Shown here: positions 17,760 to 28,437 of the stretch, piece after piece | Layout of the letters: every line of letters starts with the position of its first letter | Numbering within the stretch: position 1 is the first letter of the stretch | Assembly (NCBI RefSeq): GCF_018918185.1 | Contig: NZ_JAHLPZ010000001.1 | Span: forward strand, 248,001 to 312,000 | From: Eubacterium sp. MSJ-21 | Lineage (GTDB): Bacteria; Bacillota; Clostridia; Lachnospirales; Lachnospiraceae | Direction of reading: 5' to 3' | DNA length: 64,000 nucleotides | Translations under genes and position numbers: made by a program | Notes under the pieces: model-generated | The model's input: the letters and a program-made list of their open reading frames with translations, nothing else | What the model was told of the DNA's origin: nothing | The model's database searches: none

Positions 17760-19031
17760 ATGAGGTACATGGGTAAAATGAAAAATAAATATCGTGGAAT
17801 CAGCATCTGTCTCATTGTATGTCTGATTTTCTTATCCGGGTGTTCCGGAAATAGCAAACCGGTAGTCTATGAATCCACGACGGAGATTTCTTACTCCTGG
17901 TGGGGAAATGATGACCGGCATCGGTACACACTACAGGCATTGGACATATTTACAGAACAAAACCAGGGACAGATAGAGGTGCAGGCAAACTATGGAAGCT
18001 GGGGAGGATACGAGAACAAAATGCATATTTATATGCGCTCCCACAATGCACCGGATGTGATGCAGATCAATTATGCATGGCTGTCGGAATATGCAGATGA
18101 AGAAACTGGTTTTTATAATCTGTATGATCTGAAAGACATCATTCATCTGGAAAACTACACTCCGGAAGAACTTGCTTATGGGGAAATGGACGGAAAACTG
18201 TATGCCGTTCCGATTTCATTTAATACACCAATGTTTTATTATAACAAGACGATTTACGCATCGTATGGCCTGGAGATCCCGAAGACGTGGGATGATCTTT
18301 TTGCAGCGGCTAAGGTTATGAGCCGGGATGGAATCTACCCGCTTGGAACGACAAAAAAACAACTCTTTCTGATGCTGGTTGCATATCTTGAACAGATAAC
18401 GGGAAAGGAGTCCGTGAAAGCAGATGGGTCATTACAGCTGACGAAAGCGGATATTGCATTTATGCTTGATTTCTACAAGCGTCTGATTGATGAAGATGTG
18501 CTGATGCCAATCGACTCCTTTGAACGAAATGCATTTTCGACAGGAAAGGCAGCGGGAGCGCTTGCGTGGATCAGTGATGCAGCAAATTATTGTACGCCAT
18601 TGGAAAAGAACGGTTCGGAGGTTATTGTAGGCGATTATCTGCAGGATGCAGCTGCGAAGAAATTCGGATGGTGTGTAAAACCGGCTACGATGTATGCCAT
18701 CAGTGCAACAACGGAGTATCCGGAGGAATCAGCAAAACTTCTGGAGTTTCTGCTTAATAGCAGGGATATGGCACAGCTGCAGGGAACCGAAAAAGGTATT
18801 CCAATCAGTGACGCGGCAAAGGCAGCACTGCAGGAAACACAAAAGCTCAGCGGCTATGAGAAACAGGCAGATGACATGCGTGAAAATTACGCAGACCGGC
18901 TGGAGATATTGCAGCCGGTATTGGAAAACGAAAGTGTCTATGATGGATTTAAGGTCAATGCGGACTATTATATCTATGATAAGCTTTCCGAAGATGAAGT
19001 CGTAGAAAAATTATATGAAGCAATTTACTGA
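17760..19031 (+). CDS. Orphan extracellular solute-binding lipoprotein
   Basis: About 423 residues, of the family-1 (sugar-type) solute-binding proteins. A lipoprotein signal ends in LSGC, followed by a mature protein with typical features (YSWWGNDDRH, PDVMQINYAW, MDGKLYAVPISFNTPMFYYN). ATG 17760 is used; ATGs at 17769 and 17778 are also in frame and the ribosome binding site is weak. No permease or ATPase genes follow, so import needs distant genes, or the protein works as a sensor subunit for the diguanylate cyclase directly upstream. The latter is inference from coupling. Confidence 0.85.
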   Translation: MRYMGKMKNKYRGISICLIVCLIFLSGCSGNSKPVVYESTTEISYSWWGNDDRHRYTLQALDIFTEQNQGQIEVQANYGSWGGYENKMHIYMRSHNAPDVMQINYAWLSEYADEETGFYNLYDLKDIIHLENYTPEELAYGEMDGKLYAVPISFNTPMFYYNKTIYASYGLEIPKTWDDLFAAAKVMSRDGIYPLGTTKKQLFLMLVAYLEQITGKESVKADGSLQLTKADIAFMLDFYKRLIDEDVLMPIDSFERNAFSTGKAAGALAWISDAANYCTPLEKNGSEVIVGDYLQDAAAKKFGWCVKPATMYAISATTEYPEESAKLLEFLLNSRDMAQLQGTEKGIPISDAAKAALQETQKLSGYEKQADDMRENYADRLEILQPVLENESVYDGFKVNADYYIYDKLSEDEVVEKLYEAIY

Positions 19032-19093
19032 TATCGGGAAAACAATATAGTGTGATTGCATAGACCATTACAGAAGAATACATAGAAGGAAGG

Positions 19094-19579
19094 ATGAACA
19101 AAGTGGCATATAAAAGTGTAGATGAATTAGAGCATTTCCGGTTTGACGACTGTCAGATCGATACATTTGCAGTGACAGAGAATGGTGTGGAGCTTATGGT
19201 AGAAGCACTGATTGTGAAAGCGGACAACAGCCAGAATACAAATTATACAGAAAGCTACGCCGGTACGACGAAGATCCGGATTACTGATGGAAAGCTGATC
19301 CGCTGTGTGCGTGATGGATACAAGTATTATGATGCAAATGATGTGCTGCAGTCCGAGGTTCCTGACTACGAGCTTTCCGTAGTGGAGACAGCAGAGTTCC
19401 CAAAGAGCTGCGAGGGTGCATATCTCTTTGAGATGAAGCAGGATGCAGATGGGTATGTGCTTGGAATCGAATTTGTTGATCCGGAAGATCAGACGGTAGG
19501 TGATTCGTATCAGGTCTATGTGACAGGAACGCAGGTGGCTATGCTGTGGGAGCAGTATATGAACCGGGTGCAGTCATAA
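19094..19579 (+). CDS. Conserved hypothetical protein, 161 residues
   Basis: A soluble, acidic, mostly beta-predicted protein with no signal peptide. The start MNKVAYKSVDELEHFRFDD and the phrase KIRITDGKLIRCVRDGYKYY recall an uncharacterised Lachnospiraceae family. GAAGGAAGG precedes the ATG very closely, so GTG 19103 is an alternative. It lies 62 bp after the solute-binding gene and may be read through from it; there is no clear terminator between them. Confidence 0.65.
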   Translation: MNKVAYKSVDELEHFRFDDCQIDTFAVTENGVELMVEALIVKADNSQNTNYTESYAGTTKIRITDGKLIRCVRDGYKYYDANDVLQSEVPDYELSVVETAEFPKSCEGAYLFEMKQDADGYVLGIEFVDPEDQTVGDSYQVYVTGTQVAMLWEQYMNRVQS

Positions 19580-19703
19580 TGCAGGCGCGAATGCCGGCAG
19601 GATGAATATTATGGATAAAAATATTGTGCAGGTAAGTAGTTACCGGTATTGAAAATGTAGAAATTTTTGCGGTTATTTCAGAAAAATGTAGCAAAATTCA
19701 TAA

Positions 19704-19760
19704 TTGACAATTAAAAAAGTATAAGTATAATATTGGTAGTACCAAAGTGGTGCTACCAAT
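19704..19760 (+). promoter_or_regulatory. lrgAB promoter with an inverted repeat at the start site
   Basis: TTGACA (19704-19709) and TATAAT (19726-19731) lie 16 bp apart. Directly after the -10 box comes a 13-bp inverted repeat with one mismatch (19732-19744 and 19748-19760, half-site ATTGGTAGTACCA) with a 3-nt spacer. Covering the start site, it is best read as a repressor operator, though as RNA it would also fold into a hairpin just before T5. Confidence 0.7.
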
Positions 19761-19789
19761 TTGCTTTTTATAGGAGTTAGAGAATCATT

Positions 19790-20167
19790 ATGAAATACTT
19801 ACGACAGTTTCTGTTAATCTTGTTTATCTCCTTTTTAGGAGAGTTGTTAAAATACTTCCTGCCATTGCCGATACCGGCAAGTATCTATGGTATGGTGATT
19901 TTATTTATCGGATTGCTCAGTGGAATCATCAAACTCGATGCGGTGAAGGATGTCGGGAAATTCCTGATCGAGATCATGCCGGTCATGTTTATACCGGCAG
20001 GGGTTGGTCTGATGGCATCATGGGGTACATTGAAACCGGTGTTAGTACCGGTCAGTGTGATCACGGTTGTAGCACTCGTTGCGGTTATGGGTGCAACCGG
20101 ACGTGTATCCCAATGTGTGATCAAGAAATCCAAAGCAAAAGAAAAGGCAAAGGAGCAGGAGATATGA
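19790..20167 (+). CDS. lrgA: LrgA/CidA family holin-like protein
   Basis: A 125-residue protein with four hydrophobic helices, the CidA/LrgA size and topology, and the family phrase LPLPIPASIYGMV. In Staphylococcus, LrgA modulates murein hydrolase activity and lysis; in other Firmicutes LrgAB acts in pyruvate transport. The C-terminus is a short lysine-rich tail. TAGGAG precedes the ATG. The stop overlaps the lrgB start by four bases (ATGA), so translation is coupled. Confidence 0.9.
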   Translation: MKYLRQFLLILFISFLGELLKYFLPLPIPASIYGMVILFIGLLSGIIKLDAVKDVGKFLIEIMPVMFIPAGVGLMASWGTLKPVLVPVSVITVVALVAVMGATGRVSQCVIKKSKAKEKAKEQEI

Positions 20168-20856
20168 AAGATTTATTTCAGACATCCATGTTCGCAGGTG
20201 TGACACTCAGTCTGCTTGCGTATCTGGCAGGTTTATTATTAAAGAAAAAGTTTAAGCTTGGAATCTTCAATCCATTGCTCATCTCGATAATCCTTACGAT
20301 CATCGTGCTTGTATGTGCGCATATTGATTACGATACGTATAACAAGGGTGCCGTGTACTTAAGCTGGTTTCTGACACCGGCTACGGTCTGCCTGGCGATT
20401 CCGCTGTATGAGCAGTGGCAGTTGCTAAAGCGGAATGTCAAAGCGGTGATGCTTGGAATTACAGCAGGTGTACTTACGAGTCTGACGACGGTATTTGTAC
20501 TGTCGAAGCTCATGGGACTTACTCATCAGGAATATGTCACAATGCTTCCGAAGTCCATTACGACAGCCATCGGTATGGGAGTATCGGAAGAACTTGGCGG
20601 TTATGTGACAATCACGGTTGCCGTCATCGTTGTAACAGGTGTGATTGGCAACATCTTAGGCGAGTTCATATGTAAGCTCTTCCGTATTACGGAACCAATC
20701 TCCAAGGGACTTGCACTTGGGTCTTCGTCCCATGCAATCGGAACAGCCAAGGCAATCGAGATGGGAGAAGTGGAAGGTGCGATGAGCAGTCTGGCAATCG
20801 CCGTCACCGGAATCCTGACGGTTGTACTCGCATCCGTCTACGCGAATTTCATGTAA
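20164..20856 (+). CDS. lrgB: LrgB family membrane protein
   Basis: A 230-residue membrane protein of the LrgB/CidB family with about six helices. Conserved stretches include SITTAIGMGVSEELGG and LGSSSHAIGTAKAIEMGE. It works with LrgA. ATG 20164 is set by AAGGAGCAGGAG upstream and by the ATGA overlap with lrgA; a longer in-frame extension from 20020 merely shadows lrgA. The operon ends here; the 326 bp that follow hold a dispersed repeat element. Confidence 0.93.
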   Translation: MKDLFQTSMFAGVTLSLLAYLAGLLLKKKFKLGIFNPLLISIILTIIVLVCAHIDYDTYNKGAVYLSWFLTPATVCLAIPLYEQWQLLKRNVKAVMLGITAGVLTSLTTVFVLSKLMGLTHQEYVTMLPKSITTAIGMGVSEELGGYVTITVAVIVVTGVIGNILGEFICKLFRITEPISKGLALGSSSHAIGTAKAIEMGEVEGAMSSLAIAVTGILTVVLASVYANFM

Positions 20857-20902
20857 GGAAGGCAAAGAATATAATTGCAGATTGCGCATCAAGGATTATG
20901 AA

Positions 20903-21149
20903 TGTGAAATGCATATATTTTAATATTAATTCGTGAATATGCATATGTTTGAAACTTAGAAGTTCTTAGTGTTCTGTGAGTTATTCAGCAATGTTTGAAC
21001 ACGATGTTCAAACAAGCCGCCATTGAGCCATGGATGGCGAATTGGCGGCGGTTGCGTGAGAAAATGATGTGTATATCAGAACAGTTAGAACTTCTTGGTT
21101 TCAATACATCGCATATGAAATGAAATAATATTAAAATATATGCATCACA
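20903..21149 (+). mobile_element. Dispersed inverted-repeat element, copy 1
   Basis: About 247 bp, without coding capacity. The ends are exact inverted repeats of 19 bp (20910-20928 and 21126-21144), and the inverted similarity continues inward through GAAGTTCTTA/TAAGAACTTC-like arms to TGTTCTG/CAGAACA. The centre (20990-21051) holds two hairpins: TGTTTGAAC/GTTCAAACA around ACGAT, and GCCGCCA/TGGCGGC enclosing GCCATGGATGGC. Copies 2 and 3 lie at 48520-48790 and 56667-56932 in the same orientation. It could be a MITE-like element or a structured leader RNA. It lies 33 bp before the next gene. Confidence 0.8.
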
Positions 21150-21182
21150 ACATATGCAATTAGAAATTAGGAGGTGTTCGTT

Positions 21183-21755
21183 ATGATTATTACAATTGGT
21201 AGAAAATGTGGCTGCTGTGGCGACGAAATCGGTCATGCGTTGGAACAGATCTATCATATTCCATTTTATGATCGGTCGGTCATCTCAGAGCTTGCAAAAG
21301 GGTATGGGATGTATGACCGGTATCCGGATTTCTATGGGGAAACCCCGATGGATACACTGATGTACACGATATCCCAGACAGAGAGTGAAAACGTGTTTTA
21401 TGAGACACCGAAGAAAGCATTGTCCGAAATCTTAGACGGAAAAAACTGTATTATTTTAGGTCGATGTGGTAATTATGTATTCAAGGACCGGAAGGATAAG
21501 CTTGCAATCTTCCTGACCGGGGATGATGCGATGCGGATCGAGTCGATCGCGAAGAAGCATGGAATCCCGGAGCGCCAGGCGAAGAAGCTTGTACAGACAA
21601 CCGATGAACGCCGGGCGGCATACCACAAATATTATACCGGGGAGACATGGGGCATGGCAGAAAATTACGATCTGTGCCTGAATGTTTCGAAGCTTGGTAC
21701 GGCAGGTACGATTGCAATGATTGAGCAATATATCAGACAGACTGGATTAGAGTAG
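21183..21755 (+). CDS. Cytidylate kinase-like family protein
   Basis: A 190-residue P-loop-type protein of the cytidylate-kinase-like family. It begins MIITIGRKCGCCGDEIG, where GRxxGxxGxxIG is the modified nucleotide-binding loop, and carries CIILGRCGNYVF and a lid-like region near residues 120-145 (HGIPERQAKKLVQTTDERR). True CMP kinases are longer and keep different substrate residues, so the substrate is unknown. ATG 21183 has AGGAGG at the right distance. The gene is followed after 11 bp by a GntR regulator, likely one operon. Confidence 0.85.
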   Translation: MIITIGRKCGCCGDEIGHALEQIYHIPFYDRSVISELAKGYGMYDRYPDFYGETPMDTLMYTISQTESENVFYETPKKALSEILDGKNCIILGRCGNYVFKDRKDKLAIFLTGDDAMRIESIAKKHGIPERQAKKLVQTTDERRAAYHKYYTGETWGMAENYDLCLNVSKLGTAGTIAMIEQYIRQTGLE

Positions 21756-21766
21756 GTGATGAGAAA

Positions 21767-22441
21767 ATGGAGAAACAGACAACACAGGAATATGAAAAAG
21801 CAATCGCCTATATCATAGACCGGATCAAAGAAGGGTCACTGCAGCTAGGCAGCAAGCTTCCACCGGAACGAAAGATTGCCGAGGAACTTGGCATCGGCAG
21901 GAATTCCATCCGGGAGGCAATCAGTATCCTGCATGGTATGGGACTGATTGAACGGGTACAGGGTTCCGGCAATTATGTGTCAAAGCATGTCGGCGAGTCT
22001 ATCCGCCAGTCGCTTACGGTGATGCTGGCACTCGGAACGATTACGAAAGAGGAAATATTTGAATTCCGGCGGGTGATGGAGAAAGCGGTCTGCTCGAATC
22101 TGGTTGCGAAAGGACTTTCCTATGAATATGCGTCAATCCTAGAGACAAAACTGGAAGAGATGAAGCTGTTCGAGGGCAAAGATCTGACCGATGTGGATAA
22201 GGAGTTTCACGACACCCTGATTCAGGCAACCGGAAATCATCTGTGGGCAGTTTTGATGGAGGCTGTGACCGACGCATACCGGGATTGGATTAACTACGTG
22301 ATTGAGCTTGCCGATGAACCGGTGCGGGATAAGCTGCTGCAATGCCATGAAGACATCTACCAAAATCTCGTACAGAAAAATGAGCCAGCCATGCTTTTGG
22401 CGATTGACAGACATTATGATTTGATAGAACAGATGGTTTAA
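21767..22441 (+). CDS. GntR family regulator with FCD domain (FadR type)
   Basis: A 224-residue DNA-binding protein. The winged helix-turn-helix (about residues 10-72) has the GntR pattern GSKLPPERKIAEELGIGRNS and REAISILHGMGLIERVQGSG. The rest is an all-helical FCD ligand domain with metal-binding type residues (D..FHDTLIQATGNH, HEDIY, HYDLIEQ). FCD regulators sense carboxylic acids. Targets may include its own operon with the kinase-like gene. A weak hairpin (AACAA/TTGTT, near 22461-22490) with a T run follows. Confidence 0.9.
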   Translation: MEKQTTQEYEKAIAYIIDRIKEGSLQLGSKLPPERKIAEELGIGRNSIREAISILHGMGLIERVQGSGNYVSKHVGESIRQSLTVMLALGTITKEEIFEFRRVMEKAVCSNLVAKGLSYEYASILETKLEEMKLFEGKDLTDVDKEFHDTLIQATGNHLWAVLMEAVTDAYRDWINYVIELADEPVRDKLLQCHEDIYQNLVQKNEPAMLLAIDRHYDLIEQMV

Positions 22442-22575
22442 TTATGTTAAAAATGCTAAAATAACAATCTGTTTGGGTTGTTTTTTTATAGAAAAATACG
22501 TTTTACTTTCGACAAAAAAAGGTATACACTTTTCCTTGGGTAGAAAGGATAAAACGAGAAAAGGAGATGGTTTTT

Positions 22576-23265
22576 TTGGAAGATCTTGCAAAAGACCTGA
22601 TGGAAGAACTGAACTGTGAGACCGTCTTTACGATTCCAATCTTCGGTGGTATCGACGTATCGGAATCTGTGGTCGTAACATGGATTATCATGGCAGTGCT
22701 AGTTCTTGTGGCAATCATCCTGACAAGAAACATGAAGATTGATCACATCAGCAAACGTCAGGCAATCGCAGAGACGATTGTTACAAAGCTGACCGGTATG
22801 GTGGAGGATATGATCGGACCGGAAGGAAAAGCGTATGTCCCATATCTGACAACTGTATTGTTGTATATCGGTGTATCAAACATCATTGGATTGTTTGGAT
22901 TCAAGTCCCCAACCAAAGATTTAAATGTCACGATCGCACTTGCGGTTATGAGCATCGTCTTAGTTGAGGCGGCAGGTATTTACCATCTGGGTGTGAAGAA
23001 GTGGCTGCATAAGTTCGTAGAACCGATTGCAATCGTTACGCCGATCAATATCTTAGAGGTATTTACACGTCCATTGTCACTGTGCATGCGACTTTTTGGT
23101 AACGTGCTTGGTGCATTTGTAATTATGGAACTGATCAAGATGGTTGTTCCGGTTGTTCTGCCGGCAGTCTTTTCTTTGTATTTTGATCTGTTTGATGGAT
23201 TGTTGCAGGCATATGTATTTGTATTTTTGACATCACTGTATATCAGTGAAGAGATTGAACAATAA
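22576..23265 (+). CDS. atpB: ATP synthase subunit a
   Basis: A 229-residue integral membrane protein forming the ion half-channels of Fo. The essential arginine is visible in [10 protein letters not shown] (about residue 174), and about five or six helices are present. I prefer the TTG at 22576, because AAGGAG then lies nine bases upstream; with ATG 22567 the same AAGGAG would abut the start. This gene opens a complete operon in the canonical order a, c, b, delta-alpha, gamma, beta, epsilon. Confidence 0.93.
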   Translation: MEDLAKDLMEELNCETVFTIPIFGGIDVSESVVVTWIIMAVLVLVAIILTRNMKIDHISKRQAIAETIVTKLTGMVEDMIGPEGKAYVPYLTTVLLYIGVSNIIGLFGFKSPTKDLNVTIALAVMSIVLVEAAGIYHLGVKKWLHKFVEPIAIVTPINILEVFTRPLSLCMRLFGNVLGAFVIMELIKMVVPVVLPAVFSLYFDLFDGLLQAYVFVFLTSLYISEEIEQ

Positions 23266-23285
23266 ACGAAAAGGAGATAATTAGT

Positions 23286-23510
23286 ATGGGTACAATAATC
23301 GCAATTGGTGCAGGTATTGCAGTTTTAGGAGCGCTTGGCGCAGGTATTGGTATCGGTATTGCAACCGGTAAGGCAGCAGAGGCAATCGCAAGACAGCCGG
23401 AGGCAGAAGGTAAGATCAACAAGACATTGATTCTTGGTTGTGCACTTGCAGAGGCAACCGCTATTTACGGTTTTGTTATCGCGCTTATGATCATAGTAAT
23501 GTTGAAGTAA
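23286..23510 (+). CDS. atpE: ATP synthase subunit c
   Basis: A 74-residue hairpin of two membrane helices joined by the loop ARQPEAEGK. The ion-binding glutamate is in [11 protein letters not shown] of the second helix. The known Na+ ligands of clostridial-type rings (Gln in helix 1, Ser/Thr after the glutamate) are replaced: the helix 1 position reads Ile in [10 protein letters not shown], and Ala follows the Glu. This argues for proton rather than sodium coupling. AAGGAG precedes the ATG. Confidence 0.95.
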   Translation: MGTIIAIGAGIAVLGALGAGIGIGIATGKAAEAIARQPEAEGKINKTLILGCALAEATAIYGFVIALMIIVMLK

Positions 23511-23534
23511 TCACAGGAAAGGCAGGGTGGTAAC

Positions 23535-24020
23535 ATGCTCCGAGTAGATTGGAATTTATTACTTACCATAATCAATCTGCTGCTTTTGTTCGTGTTGATG
23601 CGGATTTTCCTGTTTAAGCCGGTACAGAAGATCATTGCTGCGCGTCAGGAGGAAGCGGACAGACAGTTCAAGGAAGCGGACGAGAGCAAGCAGGCGGCAG
23701 AGGAAGCAAGAAAGCAGTATGAGGCAAGTCTTGCAAATGCGGAGGAAACCAAGAAGCAGGTGCTTCAGGAAGCAAGACAGACCGCAGATGCAGAATATAA
23801 GCGGATTGTATCAGATGCTGAAAAGACCGCAAAGCAGGTAAAGGAAGATGCAATCACAGATGCAGAGAACCAGAAGGCACAGATTCTGAAGAAAGCAGAA
23901 AAAGATATTGCCGATATGGTTGTCGATGCAACAGTTAAGATTGTTGGAGAGAAAAAAGGTGCAGACGTGGATAATGCGCTGTACGACAAATTTTTAGATA
24001 AAGCAGGTGATGAAACGTGA
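23535..24020 (+). CDS. atpF: ATP synthase subunit b
   Basis: A 161-residue peripheral stalk subunit: an N-terminal membrane helix (about residues 8-27) followed by a long charged helix rich in A, E, K and Q, as expected for the dimeric right-handed coiled coil. GGCAGGGTGG lies before the ATG. Its stop overlaps the start of the delta-alpha gene by four bases (GTGA context), so translation is coupled. Confidence 0.94.
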   Translation: MLRVDWNLLLTIINLLLLFVLMRIFLFKPVQKIIAARQEEADRQFKEADESKQAAEEARKQYEASLANAEETKKQVLQEARQTADAEYKRIVSDAEKTAKQVKEDAITDAENQKAQILKKAEKDIADMVVDATVKIVGEKKGADVDNALYDKFLDKAGDET

Positions 24021-26065
24021 TTCGAGCAGCGAAGGACTATGCAGCGGATTTGAAGCTCGTTGAAAACGCGAAGTCAAATCTGCAGAGCGTAAAGGATATT
24101 TTAGAAGCAGTTCCACAGATCGGTGTGGAGTTTGAAGATCCAACCGTGTCGTTAGAGAAGAAACATCTGGTGATTGACCGGGTGTTCCCGAAGGAGATCC
24201 GGAACTTCTTAAAGGTGTTGTGTGACAATGGCGATTTCGGATTGTTAGATGAGATCGAGCAGGCATACATGGAGCTGACGAAGACACCGGAGAAGGTGGA
24301 GGCACAGGCAGAACTCACATATGTGACACCACCGACACCGGAGCAGATGGAGCGGATCCGGTTGTTCCTTGCGAAGGAATGCAACAATCCGGATATCAAG
24401 ATCGTTGGTAAGGAAGATGCATCCATCAAGAGTGGATTCATCATCCGTGTTGGAAACAAAGAGTACGACTGGAGTGAGCAGGGACGTATCGACCAGCTGC
24501 AGAAGCATATCAACCAGTCGCTTTCCGGCAAGAAGCTGGCAACGGTCAGTGAGGAGAGCATCATTTCCATCCTGCGTGCCGATATCGCAGATTTTGAGCT
24601 GGCAGCAAAGGATAAGGAAATCGGTGTTGTAAACTGGGTTGGTGATGGTATCGCGAATGTCGATGGTATCGACCATGCATTTTACGGAGAGATCGTTCTC
24701 TTTGATTGTGGCGTCAAGGGTATGGTACAGGACGTAAGACGGGATGAAATCGGTGTTATCCTGTTTGGGCGTGATACAGAGATCAAGGAAGGCAGCCGTG
24801 TCGTTCGTACCGGTAAGATGGCCGGTATCCCGGTCGGAGATGCATTCCTTGGAAGAATCGTAGATGCACTTGGTGCGCCGATTGACGGACAGGGCGACAT
24901 CGCACAGGATGGTTACCGTCCGATCGAGAACCCTGCACCAAGTATTGTAGACCGTAAATCCGTATCGGTTCCGATGGAGACCGGTATCCTGTCAATCGAT
25001 TCGATGTTCCCGATCGGTCGTGGACAGCGTGAGCTGATCATCGGTGACAGACAGACCGGTAAGACATCGATCGCGATGGATACGATCTTAAACCAGAAGG
25101 GCAAGGATGTTGTCTGTGTCTATGTGGCAATCGGACAGAAGGCATCGACAATTGCGAAGCTAGTGAATACATTGAAGAAAAATGATGCGCTGGATTACAC
25201 AATCGTCGTTGCAGCAACGGCATCCGATCCGGCACCGTTGCAGTATATTGCACCATATGCAGGTACAGCACTTGCAGAGTATTTTATGTATCAGGGCAAG
25301 GATGTTCTGATCGTCTATGATGATCTGTCCAAGCATGCGGTTGCCTACCGTGCAATCTCACTTTTGCTGGAGCGTTCACCGGGACGTGAGGCATATCCGG
25401 GTGATGTATTCTATCTGCATTCAAGATTGCTGGAGCGTTCTTCCCGTGTGACAGCCGAGGCTGGCGGCGGAAGTATTACCGCACTTCCAATCATTGAGAC
25501 ACAGGCAGGCGATGTGTCTGCATACATCCCGACAAACGTTATTTCTATCACAGATGGACAGATCTATCTGGAGAGTGAGCTGTTCTTCGCAGGTCAGCGT
25601 CCAGCCGTCAATGTCGGACTTTCCGTATCCCGTGTCGGCGGTGCGGCGCAGACAAAGGCGATGAAGAAGGCAGCCGGAAGTATCCGTATCGATCTGGCAC
25701 AGTATCGTGAGATGGAAGTGTTCACACAGTTTTCTTCCGATTTGGATGAGAACACGAAGAAACAGCTGGCACATGGACGTGCGTTGATGGAGCTTTTGAA
25801 GCAGCCACTTGGCCGTCCTTTTACAATGGCAGAGCAGGTTATCACATTGGTTGCTGCCAATGCACATGTATTCAGTGATCTTCCGGTTGAGAAGATCAAG
25901 GCATTCCGTCTTGGACTGCTGGATGATTTTGCAAAGAATCATGCAGATATTATCGGACGTCTGGATTCGTCGAAGGATCTGGCAGACGATGTGAAGGATG
26001 CTATTATACAGGCAGCGAATGAATATAAGCAGAGGAGTCTGGAAGACGAAAACGGAGGGAATTAA
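24017..26065 (+). CDS. ATP synthase delta-alpha fusion protein
   Basis: One uninterrupted frame of 682 codons. Residues 1 to about 170 match subunit delta (OSCP): the helical N-domain and the C-terminal phrase SIKSGFIIRVGNKEYDWS. From about residue 180 it is a full-length alpha subunit: VSEESIISILRADIADFE, Walker A GDRQTGKTS, YVAIGQKASTI, DDLSKHAVAYR, and the arginine-finger region LSVSRVGGAAQTKAMKK. No stop, ATG, GTG or ribosome binding site marks a separate alpha start near the junction. The alpha N-terminus normally contacts delta, so the fusion is sterically reasonable, but three alphas per complex would bring three delta domains. The start is GTG 24017. Confidence 0.93.
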   Translation: MIRAAKDYAADLKLVENAKSNLQSVKDILEAVPQIGVEFEDPTVSLEKKHLVIDRVFPKEIRNFLKVLCDNGDFGLLDEIEQAYMELTKTPEKVEAQAELTYVTPPTPEQMERIRLFLAKECNNPDIKIVGKEDASIKSGFIIRVGNKEYDWSEQGRIDQLQKHINQSLSGKKLATVSEESIISILRADIADFELAAKDKEIGVVNWVGDGIANVDGIDHAFYGEIVLFDCGVKGMVQDVRRDEIGVILFGRDTEIKEGSRVVRTGKMAGIPVGDAFLGRIVDALGAPIDGQGDIAQDGYRPIENPAPSIVDRKSVSVPMETGILSIDSMFPIGRGQRELIIGDRQTGKTSIAMDTILNQKGKDVVCVYVAIGQKASTIAKLVNTLKKNDALDYTIVVAATASDPAPLQYIAPYAGTALAEYFMYQGKDVLIVYDDLSKHAVAYRAISLLLERSPGREAYPGDVFYLHSRLLERSSRVTAEAGGGSITALPIIETQAGDVSAYIPTNVISITDGQIYLESELFFAGQRPAVNVGLSVSRVGGAAQTKAMKKAAGSIRIDLAQYREMEVFTQFSSDLDENTKKQLAHGRALMELLKQPLGRPFTMAEQVITLVAANAHVFSDLPVEKIKAFRLGLLDDFAKNHADIIGRLDSSKDLADDVKDAIIQAANEYKQRSLEDENGGN

Positions 26066-28416
<2,351 letters not shown>

Positions 28417-28437
28417 AGGATAGAAAGGGGACGGCGT

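Noticed and set aside
24540-24640. A separate alpha-subunit start inside the delta-alpha frame
   Set aside because: GAGGAG occurs near 24550, but no ATG, GTG or TTG in frame follows at a suitable distance before the conserved alpha residues; the first Met comes over 50 residues later.
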